Part shown: positions 13,199 through 22,213 of the stretch, one piece after another
How the letters are laid out: the number at the start of each line of letters is the position of its first letter
How positions within the stretch are numbered: position 1 is the stretch's first letter
Assembly (NCBI GenBank): GCA_026874595.1
Contig: CM049314.1
Coordinates: 39,415,229-39,479,228, forward strand
Origin: Sipunculus nudus
Lineage: Eukaryota; Annelida; Sipuncula; Golfingiida; Sipunculidae
DNA: 64,000 nucleotides
Direction: 5' to 3'
Notes under the pieces: model-generated
Seen by the model: only the letters and a program-made list of their open reading frames with translations
Databases searched by the model: none
Told to the model about the DNA's origin: nothing
Program-made: the position numbers and the translations under genes

Positions 13199-16100
13199 TA
13201 CAAATATATCAGGGCCGTAGGCGACCCAAATGGTAGGGGGCAATAAGTGTATTTTAGGGGGAAATCCTCGACGGAGGAGGGTGTGGGAGGGGGTGTCCCC
13301 CTCCCACGGGGTGGAAAAATTGAAAAAACTATGCATACTCCTGCATTTTGGTGCATTTTTCCTGTCATTTAATGGTCAATATTTTCTGTATGGAAACACG
13401 CCGTAAAGCTGTGTTTTCATGTGCGCGTCTATCGCGTATAAATGCGTGTATTCGGGAACTGGTACAATTGATCTAACACGTCTTCTTATAAAAAAATGGG
13501 GAAGTGATGTCATTTTTCTCCGAATCCCTGGGTCCACGCTCCTGTGACAATTTTTTACGAATATACACACATATCCATATACGCCGTTCAGGTAGTTAAG
13601 GTAGTACCCCATATGTGCGTATGCAGTACGTGTGCGTTTAATATGCGTATGCAGCTAGGAATCGCACCCGTTATATTCTCTCAGAGTGATTCCATATATA
13701 TACGCATGCGGATATACGTGTGCGTATACGGTACGCATCGATCGCTCAGAGAAGGGATTGAAAACGCATATGCATGGTAACGGGCGGGGAAATTCCAAAG
13801 TTTGACCTCAGTGATGGGATATTTCCTTGGTAGATGATTTCTGTACTCTTGCAGCTCCATATTATGGCCTTATTTTGCCGCATGCGTACTGCATGCATAC
13901 ACATAGGTATTAATGGAATAACATATACGCACATATGCGCATTTGGAAACGCAGCATAAGAGATCACGACTTGTTTAACCTTATCAAACGGTACTGATTA
14001 AGATATACATTTTTCCAAGTAAGCCTAGCCGTTTATTCATCTAAACTTTTTTATCGGTGAATGCTTATTTTTTAATTCGGTCACATGGACTCTACAGATA
14101 ACTAATCGTTCAATACTGAAAAGACATCCAGATTTCACAAAAATACTATACGTTTTCCATTTGTTAGGGCGATTATATACTGATACTTATAACAATATTT
14201 TGCTCATTTTTTTACTTCTGTGTGGTGCAGGCATGGTCCCGTCAGAGGACGCGTTCGTGTTTGTTGATAACCATGACAACCAGCGTGGTCACGGTGGAGG
14301 CGGTGATCTGATCACGCACAAGAAGCCCCGTGAGTACAGGATCGCCCAGGCCATCACGCTGTCACAGACATACGGCTTCCCTCGCGTCATGAGCAGCTTC
14401 TACTTCGAAAATGGTGATCAAGGTCCACCCAACCACGGGGCGCCGGAGTACAGGACCAAGGACGTCATCAGAAATGCAGGTAGGTAACTATTGGGTTCCC
14501 CAGTCTCAAAAATGCAGCAGCGGATACCGTGGAGGAGCCCAGGTAGTCCGGGACCCCTTTTTCAGCGCTGCAACCTTTTTTAAGGGTTTCAGACAAAATT
14601 TTCGCGGCCTGGACCCCCCTTTGCGGACCTGGGGACCTTTTTCGTTTTTAAAAGTGTTTTATTAGTCCGTCTGGGTTGCCCCCTTCTTTTCCTAAATCCT
14701 GAACACTCCCCTGAAATGACATGGAATTCAAATGTTTAATCAGATGGAGATCAAATGTGCGTGATGGAGATGGCATGCAGTATCTTTACGACTTTTATTG
14801 AAAAGGGCAGAAATGTATACATCAAACATTTATCATAATCAAGAAGTAATTTTCACAGTCGCGTATCCAGGAGGGGTGGGGGGGGGGGGGGGTCAGACAA
14901 ATCTTATGCATGACGGGGGGTTTAGAGACCCCCCCTGTGCTCTTAACCAACGACCTTTTTGAGGCAATTTTTATGCATGACACCCTTTGACCCCTCCCTG
15001 CAACAAATCCTGGATCCGCGCCTGTTTCATAATTGCTTTTGACAAACTTGATAAATCACTGATTGAATTATTCCATGTTTTTTTTAAATAGAATATATGT
15101 ACAATTATCAAGGTATGTCCTTAATTTTAAACCCCCCCACCCCCACCCCCCGGCCCGAAATGGCCATCGTTTTAGATTATCCAGTCCCGTCTGCAGATGT
15201 AGAATGGGTTGGCCATTCCTTGCTGATACTCTTATGCACAAACGGATAAAATGATCCCACATCCCTGCATGGATTCCGATGAACCCTCCGTTTTGTTTTC
15301 TTCTCTAATTTGCGCTGCCCGGTGAAATAATTGATTAAAAACTTCAATATAGCCACCTCGAAGTATCAACTACATTCAAGTTAAACTCGAAAAAAGGACC
15401 AGGTAAGGTATACAGATTAACACAATGATCGACATACACGGATATATATATTTACACTGGAATATCTCTTGAATAAAATGAAACGGTAGTTGTATTAAAT
15501 GTGTTCATGTCAATTCATTTTAGATGGCACTTGTGGTAACGGCTGGGTTTGTGAACACAGGTGGCAGGCTATCGCTGGCATGGCCAGTTTTGCCAAAGCA
15601 ACATCTTCAACAAATAGTATGGACAACCGCTGGAACGAAGGAAACCAGGTCAATATATTTATTACTGTAATAAATTGGGAAAAAAAGCAATGTGCAATAT
15701 CTACCATATCTGCGATATCTACAATGAATGATGTTAAAAAAAGATTAGGATACCAAAAAAATCAGTCTCGCCTTATTAAACACTTTCCTTGAATACTTTC
15801 AATTTTCCAGCTTCATGAAAGAGCAAAGTTTTTTATTTGATTCCAACGTAATATCAGTAAAGAACAATAAAAAAATAGTATAAATAAGACAACGTAAAGC
15901 GGCACAGTACAAACCGCTGTCTCAACCATATTTTAAGTTGGTTAAAATTTCTAATACAGATATAACCAAAATTTTACATTTGAATTATTTCGGAATATTT
16001 GTTTTATTGTTTAGAGAATATAGATGACCTGTTGATGTGATAGATGTTTCATTTCCATCGACTTGAAAGACAGGTTCATTGCCTTCTCGTATAATGATCT

Positions 16101-16940
16101 AAGTCATATCTTATATATGTATAACCATTCCACCTGATTTGTTAATAATAAATGGACCGATTCAGAGTATAAATTTGAAATAATTCGACAAAAAAAAATT
16201 TTCCCTGTATTTTGAATATTTCTCTTGAAGAAAATATATAAGAATTTTAAATAAAATAGAAGTGGTTTCTTTTATTACACATCAGGTAGCTTTCAGCCGA
16301 GGCGACAAAGGATTCATCGCCATAACCAACCAGGGTTACTTGAACAGACGATTCTACACAGGTCTGCCAGAGGGCAGTTACTGTGACGTCATCACTGGTT
16401 GTCCTATATCTTCCGGGTGCGCGGGCAAAACAGTGAACGTAGATTTCTCTGGAAACGCTGATATCATGATTGACAACAGTGAAGTACCCATACTTGCTAT
16501 ACACGTCGGTAAGTAATAATGACACGCCATATATACATTCTCAAAATAGTGTTTATTTCATAAACAAATTTTTAAATATAAGGTTTGTCTAATTTTCCTT
16601 CACGCCTTTGACTGTTTTACTTATTTAACCCCTAATGTCTAGTCTTTATCTGTATTGCAAATTACCAGAATTTACTTTTTAAAGCCTCTATTTGTACAAC
16701 ACGACCCGTTTAGTCTCGACACATGTTCAAGGTGTTTATGTATATCTTTGATGTTTTTGCAGCAGTAAACGATTAACCCTAAAATGGACAAATGCCAGAA
16801 CACCTAGTTTAAGTTCTAGTAAGGTATTTGGCCAAGCGATTTCAGACTTAAATGAACTAGAATAATTAGATTTATTTATATTAATTTGATGAGAATGGTA
16901 TATTGCATGCAATTCCATTGATTGTGAGAATAATCTTCAC

Positions 16941-17017
<77 letters not shown>

Positions 17018-18809
17018 TTAAATCCGTGGCCTTTCCAATTTATGAGCAAATATCTAAATTTCACAGAGGCTCGAGCGGGATCAAATGGATGTATAGGCGC
17101 TGGCCAGCAAGGAACAGTCCCTACAGTCCAGCCTACAGCCCCACCAGCCACGAACAAGCCTCCAGAGACGCCCAGTCCAGCTACGACATACCCCCCGCAA
17201 ACCACTCGTGGCGTGTCTACTATCTTACCCACGCCACCACCGACCAACCCGCCACCTAGCGGATACAGTCGTACAGTTATTTTTCTTAGACTGCAAACCA
17301 ATGTTGGGCAAGACGTATTCATCCGCGGTGGAATCAACCATGAGAGGAGATTCGGTGAGTGAACTCAGAATCTATTTTTTTTGTTTTTTTGCTTTTTTGC
17401 CATTTTGCTTCAAAAATGAAAGTAAACTGTTTGTCGTTGTACGTACGCTATAAAACAGTGGGTTATGTTCAACAGATAAGGGCAGGTTTTGATATTATTG
17501 TAAACCTGGTCCCCCGAGGCTTATAAAACTGAAGTGAGGACGAATTATGAGGATTATATAGTATTGTATAAGCATATCTAATATAATATTAATCAAGGCA
17601 ATGCTTTTAACCTTCTTTTAAACGGTCTAGAGGTGTAAAGTATAGCTGTCCATTTTACTTTGAAAATTTAACGTCATTTACGATGGTAGGGCGTTATTAT
17701 TACCGTCAAATGTTATAGAATACACGTTCTTACTTCGCAGATTTATACACTTTATGTCTGGAACACATAAATTTTATAATTAATAACCGTGTGTTCAGGT
17801 ATTAATTAGTATATACGGTTTATACACGTATATACTTGACGGCAGGTTGTACTAATGATGCCGAGACGTCAGCCTGTGCCATATCGGTCAGTCACGAGCC
17901 ACAAGGAACGTCATCACACTACGACAAATACAACTCGTGGCGGGCCGGTGACAGTAAACTGGACTGGTATGGCGCCCAGGCCAGTCAGGGTGACCACTAC
18001 GGTCAGAGGGCTGAAGGAACGCCCATGGCCTGGACCAGCAGCAACTCTGGCTCGAGCGGCTACCAGCCTGACAACAAGTGAGATTTTCTGATTGTTACTT
18101 GACAATAAATATATAGTATCAGAAGCGGATCCGGGGGGGGGGGGGCAGGGGGTCCGCCCCCCCCCTTTTCAGCCGTCGCAAGCCTAATTTGCGCTCTGGA
18201 CCCCCCCCCCCCCTTTCCGGACCTGGGACCCTTTTTTTTAGGTTTTGTCATTAGTCCTCCTGGGTTGGACCCCTCAATTTCCTTAATCCTGTATCCGCCC
18301 CGAGTGTAAATATTAAACATTGATACAATGCGCTCACTTGGCGCTGAATGTAAATAGCTTGACGTAATGTAAATATTCTGAAGTCATTTGGTAGAACTCA
18401 TTTTGAAAATGTAGGTTGAAGTAAATGTCAAGAAAAGAAACTTGCTTGCACAATCCAAGTTAATACCTTTAAAAAATATTAAATGTTAAATAACTTAAAT
18501 TCTTAATTTGAGTTCCAATCTTTATCAAAATATATATGTTAAACATGTATATATTTTAATAGATGGGGAGACCACTACTGGCGAGTGGAGCTGAACATGA
18601 ACTGCGCAGAGACGGAGGACGGCTGGTTTGAACTGAAAGGTTTCGTCACTAACGGACCTGGCTGGGAAAACGACATCTGGCAGGACAGTTCCTGTACCGG
18701 CAACGCGGGGGGTCAGAAACCGTACATCTCCTCTAACCACATGGCGCGCTGTGGCTACCGTAACGTTTTCAGTTGGAACGAAAACTCCTGCCTCATTGAC
18801 AGCATGTAA
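305..18809 (+). CDS. Alpha-amylase (GH13, chloride-dependent animal type), 5'-partial, 9 exons visible
   Basis: Secreted endo-alpha-1,4-glucanase that cuts starch and glycogen. Exons, joined by GT-AG introns that keep frame: 305-450, 2844-3036, 9774-10149, 14231-14479, 15524-15648, 16286-16508, 17067-17354, 17846-18077, 18563-18809; 2079 nt, 692 residues plus stop. All family landmarks are in order: AVINHM (region I), [12 protein letters not shown] with the nucleophile Asp, FLEVIDMNQ with the acid/base Glu, [12 protein letters not shown] with the third catalytic Asp. The Arg of GFRVDA, the Asn of VDNHD and the Arg of GFPRVMSS are the three chloride ligands known in animal amylases. After the barrel and domain C (ending about 16508) come a Pro/Thr-rich linker and a Cys/Trp-rich C-terminal domain, so the protein is much longer than the usual ~500 residues. 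The signal peptide and roughly the first 60 residues lie outside the window. Identity is certain; exon edges are nearly so. Confidence 0.96.
451..2843 (+). other. Amylase intron after exon a
   Basis: AT-rich DNA without a credible gene. It holds one copy of a dispersed repeat (697-1015, listed separately), a T-run near 1640 and a G-run near 2386. The short frames here have no family features. Confidence 0.8.
697..1015 (+). repeat. Dispersed repeat family R1, copy A
   Basis: The stretch with agcctgtgtgcggtgatatc and ataaaggtcacataggtgac recurs, diverged, at 21852-22130 and 24170-24390, always in this orientation. The best-conserved core here is about 853-1008. No coding potential or tRNA-type head was seen; a SINE- or MITE-like origin is inferred. 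Confidence 0.6.
2844..3036 (+). CDS. Alpha-amylase exon b (region I, calcium ligand)
   Basis: Begins after tttttcag and ends before gtatac. It encodes [12 protein letters not shown], whose Asn is the calcium ligand Asn100 of pig pancreatic amylase, and then the domain-B Cys cluster [11 protein letters not shown]. 193 nt plus two carried bases keep the frame. Confidence 0.95.
3060..3265. repeat. (TAATA)n-like simple repeat
   Basis: Degenerate runs of aatataatat with little else. A similar stretch resumes at 3705-3955 and at 5411-5441, so a MITE at 3271-3703 interrupts it. Confidence 0.8.
3271..3703. mobile_element. 433-bp MITE with ~40-bp terminal inverted repeats and TA flanks
   Basis: The left end actgtggttgcctttttg and the right end, read as its complement (actgtggttggcttcata), form inverted termini. 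Both continue into TTCGCGAGG and then AATTTCGCGAT/AAATTTCGCGAT. Both ends abut TA inside a TAATA-rich tract, as expected for TA-targeting (Tc1/mariner-like) non-autonomous elements. The interior has several TCGCGA motifs and no coding frame. Confidence 0.75.
3960..5410. repeat. Direct intronic duplication, copy 1
   Basis: Aligns by eye to copy 2. Shared landmarks are tccgaattaaatataatcag, attatactagtcttat and actaccaaaaaagttga, and a closing stretch of ctggtttaaaatatttatca type. Identity looks like roughly 75-85 percent over the clear parts. Confidence 0.75.
5440..9620. repeat. Direct intronic duplication, copy 2, with insertions
   Basis: Same landmarks as copy 1: tccgaattaaatataatcag, attatactagtcttat and actaccaaaaaagttga between about 6495 and 6780, and the closing stretch at 9530-9620. 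It carries about 0.8 kb of extra sequence between 5480 and 6280 and an insertion of about 1.95 kb at 7396-9320. It is not a second amylase gene, since no exon lies inside. Confidence 0.7.
7396..9320 (-). mobile_element. Tandem-repeat-cored element 1 (pearl/HINE-like)
   Basis: One end has tagctcagctgactgtaagt; the other has gctgagcgtcatgacccat, inverted relative to the ends of elements 2 and 3. The core is about five copies of a ~330-bp unit; the word gcacaaatcgtaaccgctgg or a close variant recurs at about 7482, 7827, 8157, 8490, 8812 and 8972. Beside the first end lies a GTCC/GTCG-rich stretch like the ACRG microsatellites of bivalve pearl elements. There is no coding frame, so it is non-autonomous. 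Orientation is given so as to match elements 2 and 3. Confidence 0.7.
9774..10149 (+). CDS. Alpha-amylase exon c (catalytic Asp and Glu)
   Basis: Acceptor tttttcag, donor gtatgt. [12 protein letters not shown] leads into [15 protein letters not shown], which has the nucleophile Asp, a chloride-binding Arg and the calcium-binding His. [14 protein letters not shown] carries the acid/base Glu. The G+C content is well above that of the AT-rich introns on either side. Confidence 0.97.
10609..10770. repeat. Partial copy of the GCGTAT foldback repeat
   Basis: aaagctgtgtttccttttgc, then runs of gcgtatatgcg-type words, matches the termini of the element at 13402-13960. Its inner part (gccacaggagcgat) matches, inverted, the gctcctgtgac segment near 13541. 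Confidence 0.5.
10821..11115. repeat. (TA)n and (TG)n microsatellites
   Basis: A pure TA tract at 10821-10866, interrupted TA-rich sequence to about 11078, then (TG)n to 11115. The long poly-Tyr/Ile/Thr/His frames here are microsatellite artefacts. Confidence 0.95.
11116..13150. mobile_element. 2.0-kb element with long terminal inverted repeats, inserted in a microsatellite
   Basis: The outer ends are TTGGAGCC and GGCTCCAA. The arms 11116-11289 and 12913-13150 are inverted copies of each other: the right arm ttaagttctgagaaatgttt matches the complement of the left inner end, and both carry gtgcatggtatcaaatccg. The right arm is longer, with extra gcagatgggcca-type units and a 38-bp perfect palindrome at 13053-13090. 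It is flanked by (TG)n/(TA)n on the left and (TA)n on the right. No transposase is visible; the interior holds one exon-like 66-codon frame. Confidence 0.75.
11290..11490 (+). CDS. 66-codon exon-like frame inside the inverted-repeat element, unknown function
   Basis: The ATG directly follows the inner edge of the left inverted repeat (which ends at 11289), with an in-frame TAA just upstream. The protein starts [20 protein letters not shown] and has a balanced, charged composition. It is richer in G+C than the AT-rich DNA downstream, unlike a chance frame. Near its end, atcacgtaaggt offers a good splice donor (gtaagg), so it could be the first exon of a captured gene. I do not recognise the family. 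A chance frame cannot be excluded. Confidence 0.4.
   Translation: MDLPALGVYNTLVIPSKAKLREEVSKYLRVVPVDSLFYVAKNIHEREVDHAGYRKTFAHVSASFIT
13152..13194. repeat. (TA)n microsatellite
   Basis: Pure TA run at the right edge of the inverted-repeat element. Confidence 0.95.
13402..13960. mobile_element. ~560-bp foldback element rich in GCGTAT words
   Basis: The left end (gtaaagctgtgttttcatgt, then gcgcgtctatcgcg) and the complement of the right end (ctgcgtttccaaatgcgcat) form imperfect inverted ends. The interior is full of atacgcacatatgcg-like words. The edges are approximate. Confidence 0.5.
14231..14479 (+). CDS. Alpha-amylase exon d (third catalytic Asp, chloride site)
   Basis: Acceptor gtggtgcag, donor gtaggt. 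It encodes [19 protein letters not shown] with the transition-state-stabilising Asp and the chloride-binding Asn, a glycine-rich loop GHGGGG, and [12 protein letters not shown] with the chloride-binding Arg. Confidence 0.97.
14512..14712. repeat. GGATCCGC-type repeat, copy 1
   Basis: Starts agcggataccgtgg; the middle has ctggacccccctttgcggac; it ends near cctaaatcctgaac. It matches copy 3 in order, including tagtccgtctgggttg against tagtcctcctgggttg. Confidence 0.55.
14864..15025. repeat. GGATCCGC-type repeat, copy 2
   Basis: Begins gtcgcgtatccaggaggggt and ends atcctggatccgcgcctg, so the ends are inverted copies (TATCCAGGA / TCCTGGATC). The middle is a poly-G run with duplicated atgcatgac words. 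It shares ends with copies 1 and 3, but the core differs. Confidence 0.5.
15524..15648 (+). CDS. Alpha-amylase exon e
   Basis: Acceptor ttcattttag, donor gtcaat, a weak donor that is supported by frame. It encodes [20 protein letters not shown] and NRWNEGNQ, the family's barrel-end segment with the conserved CEHRW. Confidence 0.94.
16286..16508 (+). CDS. Alpha-amylase exon f (domain C)
   Basis: Acceptor cacatcag, donor gtaagt. [15 protein letters not shown] is the standard start of the beta-sandwich domain C, and [13 protein letters not shown] follows. Most classical animal amylases end shortly after the region encoded here. Confidence 0.96.
16945..17016. repeat. (TA)n microsatellite next to amylase exon g
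   Basis: A 36-unit TA tract ending 50 bases upstream of the exon start. Length variation here could affect splicing; this is inference. Confidence 0.95.
17067..17354 (+). CDS. Alpha-amylase exon g (Pro/Thr linker and start of C-terminal domain)
   Basis: Acceptor aatttcacag, donor gtgagt. After [11 protein letters not shown] comes a linker of about 50 residues rich in Pro and Thr (for example [10 protein letters not shown]), typical of a flexible, O-glycosylated spacer. A new domain then starts with [20 protein letters not shown]. That opening strand pattern recalls starch-binding CBM modules, but this is inference. Confidence 0.92.
17846..18077 (+). CDS. Alpha-amylase exon h (C-terminal domain)
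   Basis: Acceptor ttgacggcag, donor gtgaga. It encodes a polar, Trp-containing segment ([26 protein letters not shown]) with two Cys near its start. The last codon is split 2+1 and gives Lys. Confidence 0.92.
18119..18303. repeat. GGATCCGC-type repeat, copy 3
   Basis: Ends agaagcggatccggg and atcctgtatccgcccc are near-inverted. Poly-G and poly-C tracts fill the interior. It lies 42 bases past exon h, within its downstream intron. Confidence 0.55.
18563..18809 (+). CDS. Alpha-amylase exon i (last exon, stop)
   Basis: Acceptor ttttaatag. It encodes [20 protein letters not shown] and ends in NSCLIDSM followed by TAA at 18807. Several aromatic residues and Cys are consistent with a disulfide-stabilised carbohydrate-binding fold, which is not proven. 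Confidence 0.94.
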
Positions 18810-18832
18810 CTCTGCAGCCCGATGACTTATTC

Positions 18833-18838
18833 ATTAAA
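18833..18838 (+). terminator. Poly(A) signal ATTAAA of the amylase gene
   Basis: ATTAAA lies 24 bases after the amylase stop codon, at the usual place for a short 3' UTR. Confidence 0.6.
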
Positions 18839-19624
18839 AATTTGAAAAGAAGAATCTTAATAACGGTTTTATTAAACTTTTACGTTGTCTCCATTTATCG
18901 TATATAATTGTCCCCTCGCAGATTTAAAGACAATGGTCCATTAACCAGTGTGCCTAATAGGCGGTTGAGAGGTCGTTACTCATGCGAGGGTCAAAGCGGT
19001 TTATTATTTGTCCTTATTTATTAAAACTGGTCCGAATAGTTTTTAATGTCTTTTGGTGGCGGCAACCGCCTTCATTTTCGTAAATTCTTGACTAAGTACT
19101 ATTTACATCTGGAGATTTCAGGGACTTACACGCGATAATCCTGGTGTCATCCCAATCAATTGGTCATGACACCGAGGAACCCTGAAAGGCGCACTCGTTT
19201 GTGAGTGAAACATGACTGTCTGATAGTCTCTCCTAATTAAGCCTGCATAGCGCTCACCCTGTGTGGGGACCGACCATGAAATATCTCGCCTTCTTGGCCG
19301 AGATTCAATTTCTCAATCTCACGGTTTTGAACCCTACACCAGGGAAGCCGGTTGACCGGTCCGACTTTTGTTAACATAACCGACTTTGTTGAACTGGTGC
19401 GTGCTCAGGTTGGCCTGTCAATAACTTTTAAATTTATAATCTTTCAAATTGTCGGTGCCGAAATCAATAAGGAATTTTGGAATGTTTGTTCTTAGTGATC
19501 CGTTTTATCCTTGATGTTCATAATGTATGAACAATAAGAAATCACTTTTATTTCCAAAAAAAAAAAAGTCTTTAACACACCATTCTAACCGGGCGAGACC
19601 ACAAAGAGAAAGAGTTCTACTTAG

Positions 19625-19657
19625 TCTTATCTTATCTTATCTTATCTTATCTTATCT
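19625..19657. repeat. (CTTAT)n pentanucleotide repeat
   Basis: Six consecutive units of cttat with a partial seventh. Confidence 0.95.
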
Positions 19658-19887
19658 GTACAGTCAGCTTTTGGAAAACATAACTTCTAATGGTCCGGGA
19701 TATAAGCTATAAAAATATAATCTGAAAAAGATTGCCTAAAAATTTGCAATTAATCAAATGCTTACAAAGGTAGGCCACCAAGGCTGCTATGGGCGTCATT
19801 TGATATCGGAACATCTCCCTCACAAAAACAACTTATGGAACACGTAAAATCAACATTCCTCCACAAGTGATTGTTTATGTATCACAT

Positions 19888-19890
<3 letters not shown>

Positions 19891-19932
<42 letters not shown>
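19891..19932. repeat. (TA)n microsatellite
   Basis: Pure TA run, followed by an imperfect inverted continuation (aatatatattgatata). Confidence 0.95.
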
Positions 19933-19936
<4 letters not shown>

Positions 19937-20439
19937 TATATTGATATACATAATGCTTTACGTGAAATGAAAATGTTCAGTCATTTCATGAAGGGTTAAA
20001 ATTACACATAATGCCTCACATATATGCGGGTGGTAAGTGTTGTTATTCAAGTTAATTTAGGGCCGCACACAGACGTCATTACTCTCAACACACAGTTCTC
20101 ATCCAGCACAACACAGAATGTATTTTATATTATTTCTTTGTAAAAACACATCACATGTACAAAAGCACAACCAAAATACCAAAATACCATAAAAACACGA
20201 GTCATAACATGAAGTAGACAATAACATAACAAATATACCCCACATAGCATCCAATACATAAACAGCTAATATACTTAAATGTCAGAAATCCATTGATCTA
20301 GATACCCAACTTTCTTTATACTATTTTCCTATAATTGTTTCCATTTATTATTTTCCTCGCATTCAGCTACACATATACAATTTTGTTTTGATATTTTAGA
20401 TACTTTTTTTTATTTTTCTATAGTATATACAGATTTTTT

Positions 20440-20900
20440 GGGTTTTTTTTTTAGATATAGACCTTACCATAATTAATGATTTTATTTCACTTCTATGTAC
20501 TTTCTTCTGGTATCCCCAAAATTATACAATTTTACTGTAATTGTATCTGGTGATACATGCAATACAGACATTCTGCCAAAATCTCTTAACAATATCACAA
20601 CTAACAAATAGATTTCTCACACCTTCTTTTTCTAAACAACATATACATTTCGGATTATCTTTGATTCCAAACTTTCGATTAAGATAAAAACAAACAAAAA
20701 AAATACGATATTCGATACTGGAATTCACATATTTGGTTTTCCACAAGCCGAGGCAATTTGAGGAGAGAGTACTTCATTCTTCTCCAAAAAAGTCTTAGCT
20801 GACTAACACGTACAATATTCGTAATCCAATATTCTCCATAACAGCAGAACCCCGTGCTGTTTTACATATATACATATGTCCATATCATTACCAGTCTCCA
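20440..20900 (-). pseudogene. Non-LTR retrotransposon (LINE) ORF2 3'-end remnant
   Basis: On the - strand, 20522-20746 is open and reads WKTKYVNSSIEYRIFF, then FGIKDNPKCICCLEKEG, then NLFVSCDIVKRFWQNV. This CxxC...LFxxCxxVxxFW arrangement is the zinc-binding segment after the reverse transcriptase of many LINE ORF2 proteins; the usual His is replaced by Asn. Upstream codons continue in LINE-like style (LRLFWRRMKYSLLKLPRLVE) but contain stops. No intact reverse transcriptase core is seen, so it is a decayed 3' fragment. Its full extent is unclear. Confidence 0.6.
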
Positions 20901-22213
20901 TTATAGTATGACGGTTCATTCGCTTGACCTGTTCAATCACGGATCTATATATTAAATAGTCCCTTTGTTTTGCACCTTAAGATAGCCAGTAATTTAAGTT
21001 AATAATATTACCGCAGTCTTTAATTATCTGACTTGCACATCTCAATCCGATTACATGTAAAGATTTACAGAATATAGGTCTTCCTTCCTTCAATTGTTAA
21101 AGATTTTTTGTTCCTAATATATTCTATGGATTCATCTTGAACTAATATCTTTCCATCTTGTAAGTACATCAAGATAAAAATTAAGCATGATCTCTTATAA
21201 TAAATCTCTGGTGTAGCTGCAGTGTAAATACAAAGTCAATCATGCATATCTGGCAGAAAAATTATGCCAGTCTTTTCCCTTTATTATCTAAATATCTCTT
21301 CATTAACATGAATAATTTGTGTTCCTTTAATAAAACTATTGTTGTGAAGCATGTTCGAACCTTCACTCTTCACTCGTTTCGCTAAAAAATTCTCTCTTTA
21401 CTTTTCCTTTATGTGTCCTTTCCAAATAGATTGATAGCTTGAGAAAAAACATCGTTAATTATATACGGACTTCAGTGTAAGACTTTTTTTCAAATTTTAG
21501 AAACATTGTCAAATTATCAAACTATCATATATTTCAGGGCTGCATCCAGACTGTTCGAACTTACCGACATACCGACATGTATATTCATTTCAGTTATACT
21601 TATTATAAAATTATAAAGAAAACACCAGTAACATGTAAAATGAGTTTTTTTTCAAGCATATTTTGTTTGCCTTTCATGGACAGTCCCCAGGAGAGACCTT
21701 TCCCCTTCCGTCCTTAAAAGCTGTTTAAAGCCTTACATTTTCTGTGCTTTCTGACTGACTCTTCATACATATTTTTGAACGTGAGACAGTTCCTGGTTAG
21801 AAACATTCTTGTTTTTCTACAAGATTCTAGCAAACAGTACATCCACTAATACTGACACACGGAGAAAAATAGTTACATAAGGTGGTAAGTTGCACAGCTG
21901 CAACAGTTAGAAAGGTTTGTCTGATTCGCCGCTAGATGTCCTTGTTAATGAGTTTGGATTATTTAGCGGGCTCCCCGCAAGTTATAAACACGTAGATGTA
22001 AACAAAACGGACAGTCTGTGTGCGGTGTAATCGGCGTTTCTGACCTTTGTTTTAAAGAAGGTTTAAAGGATTTTCTTTAGTTAAAAGGCGTTGATATCTG
22101 AATAGGCTCCTTTAAGCAATTTAAGACCTCGCCTTGTATATTCACTTCTGCCTTATCCAAGAAGAGTAGGAGACGCCTTGGACGCGTTCGCTACCACGTG
22201 CATTTTAAAATCA
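20901..22213. other. Intergenic DNA, 3' flank of the receptor gene
   Basis: AT-rich and without a credible frame. Repeat family R1 copy B lies at 21852-22130. Parts nearer 20900 may be further decayed LINE sequence. Confidence 0.65.
21852..22130 (+). repeat. Dispersed repeat family R1, copy B
   Basis: cgggctccccgcaagttata, gtctgtgtgcggtg and ggctcctttaa align in order with copy A. It lies about 80 bases past the receptor stop codon. Confidence 0.6.

Larger units (their letters stand above)
10150..14230 (+). other. Amylase intron after exon c (4.1 kb)
   Basis: Contains (TA)n and (TG)n tracts, an inverted-repeat element of about 2 kb (11116-13150) and foldback repeats (10609-10770, 13402-13960). 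Between 13206 and 13330 is a G-rich repeat-like patch. No amylase coding sequence is seen. Confidence 0.8.
14480..18562 (+). other. Amylase introns between exons d and i
   Basis: Introns are 14480-15523, 15649-16285, 16509-17066, 17355-17845 and 18078-18562. They hold three copies of a GGATCC-ended MITE-like repeat (listed separately) and a long (TA)n tract just upstream of exon g. The rest is AT-rich without recognisable content. Confidence 0.8.
18810..20100. other. Intergenic DNA downstream of amylase
   Basis: No gene seen. It contains a short CTTAT pentanucleotide repeat (19625-19657) and a (TA)n tract (19891-19932). Confidence 0.75.
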
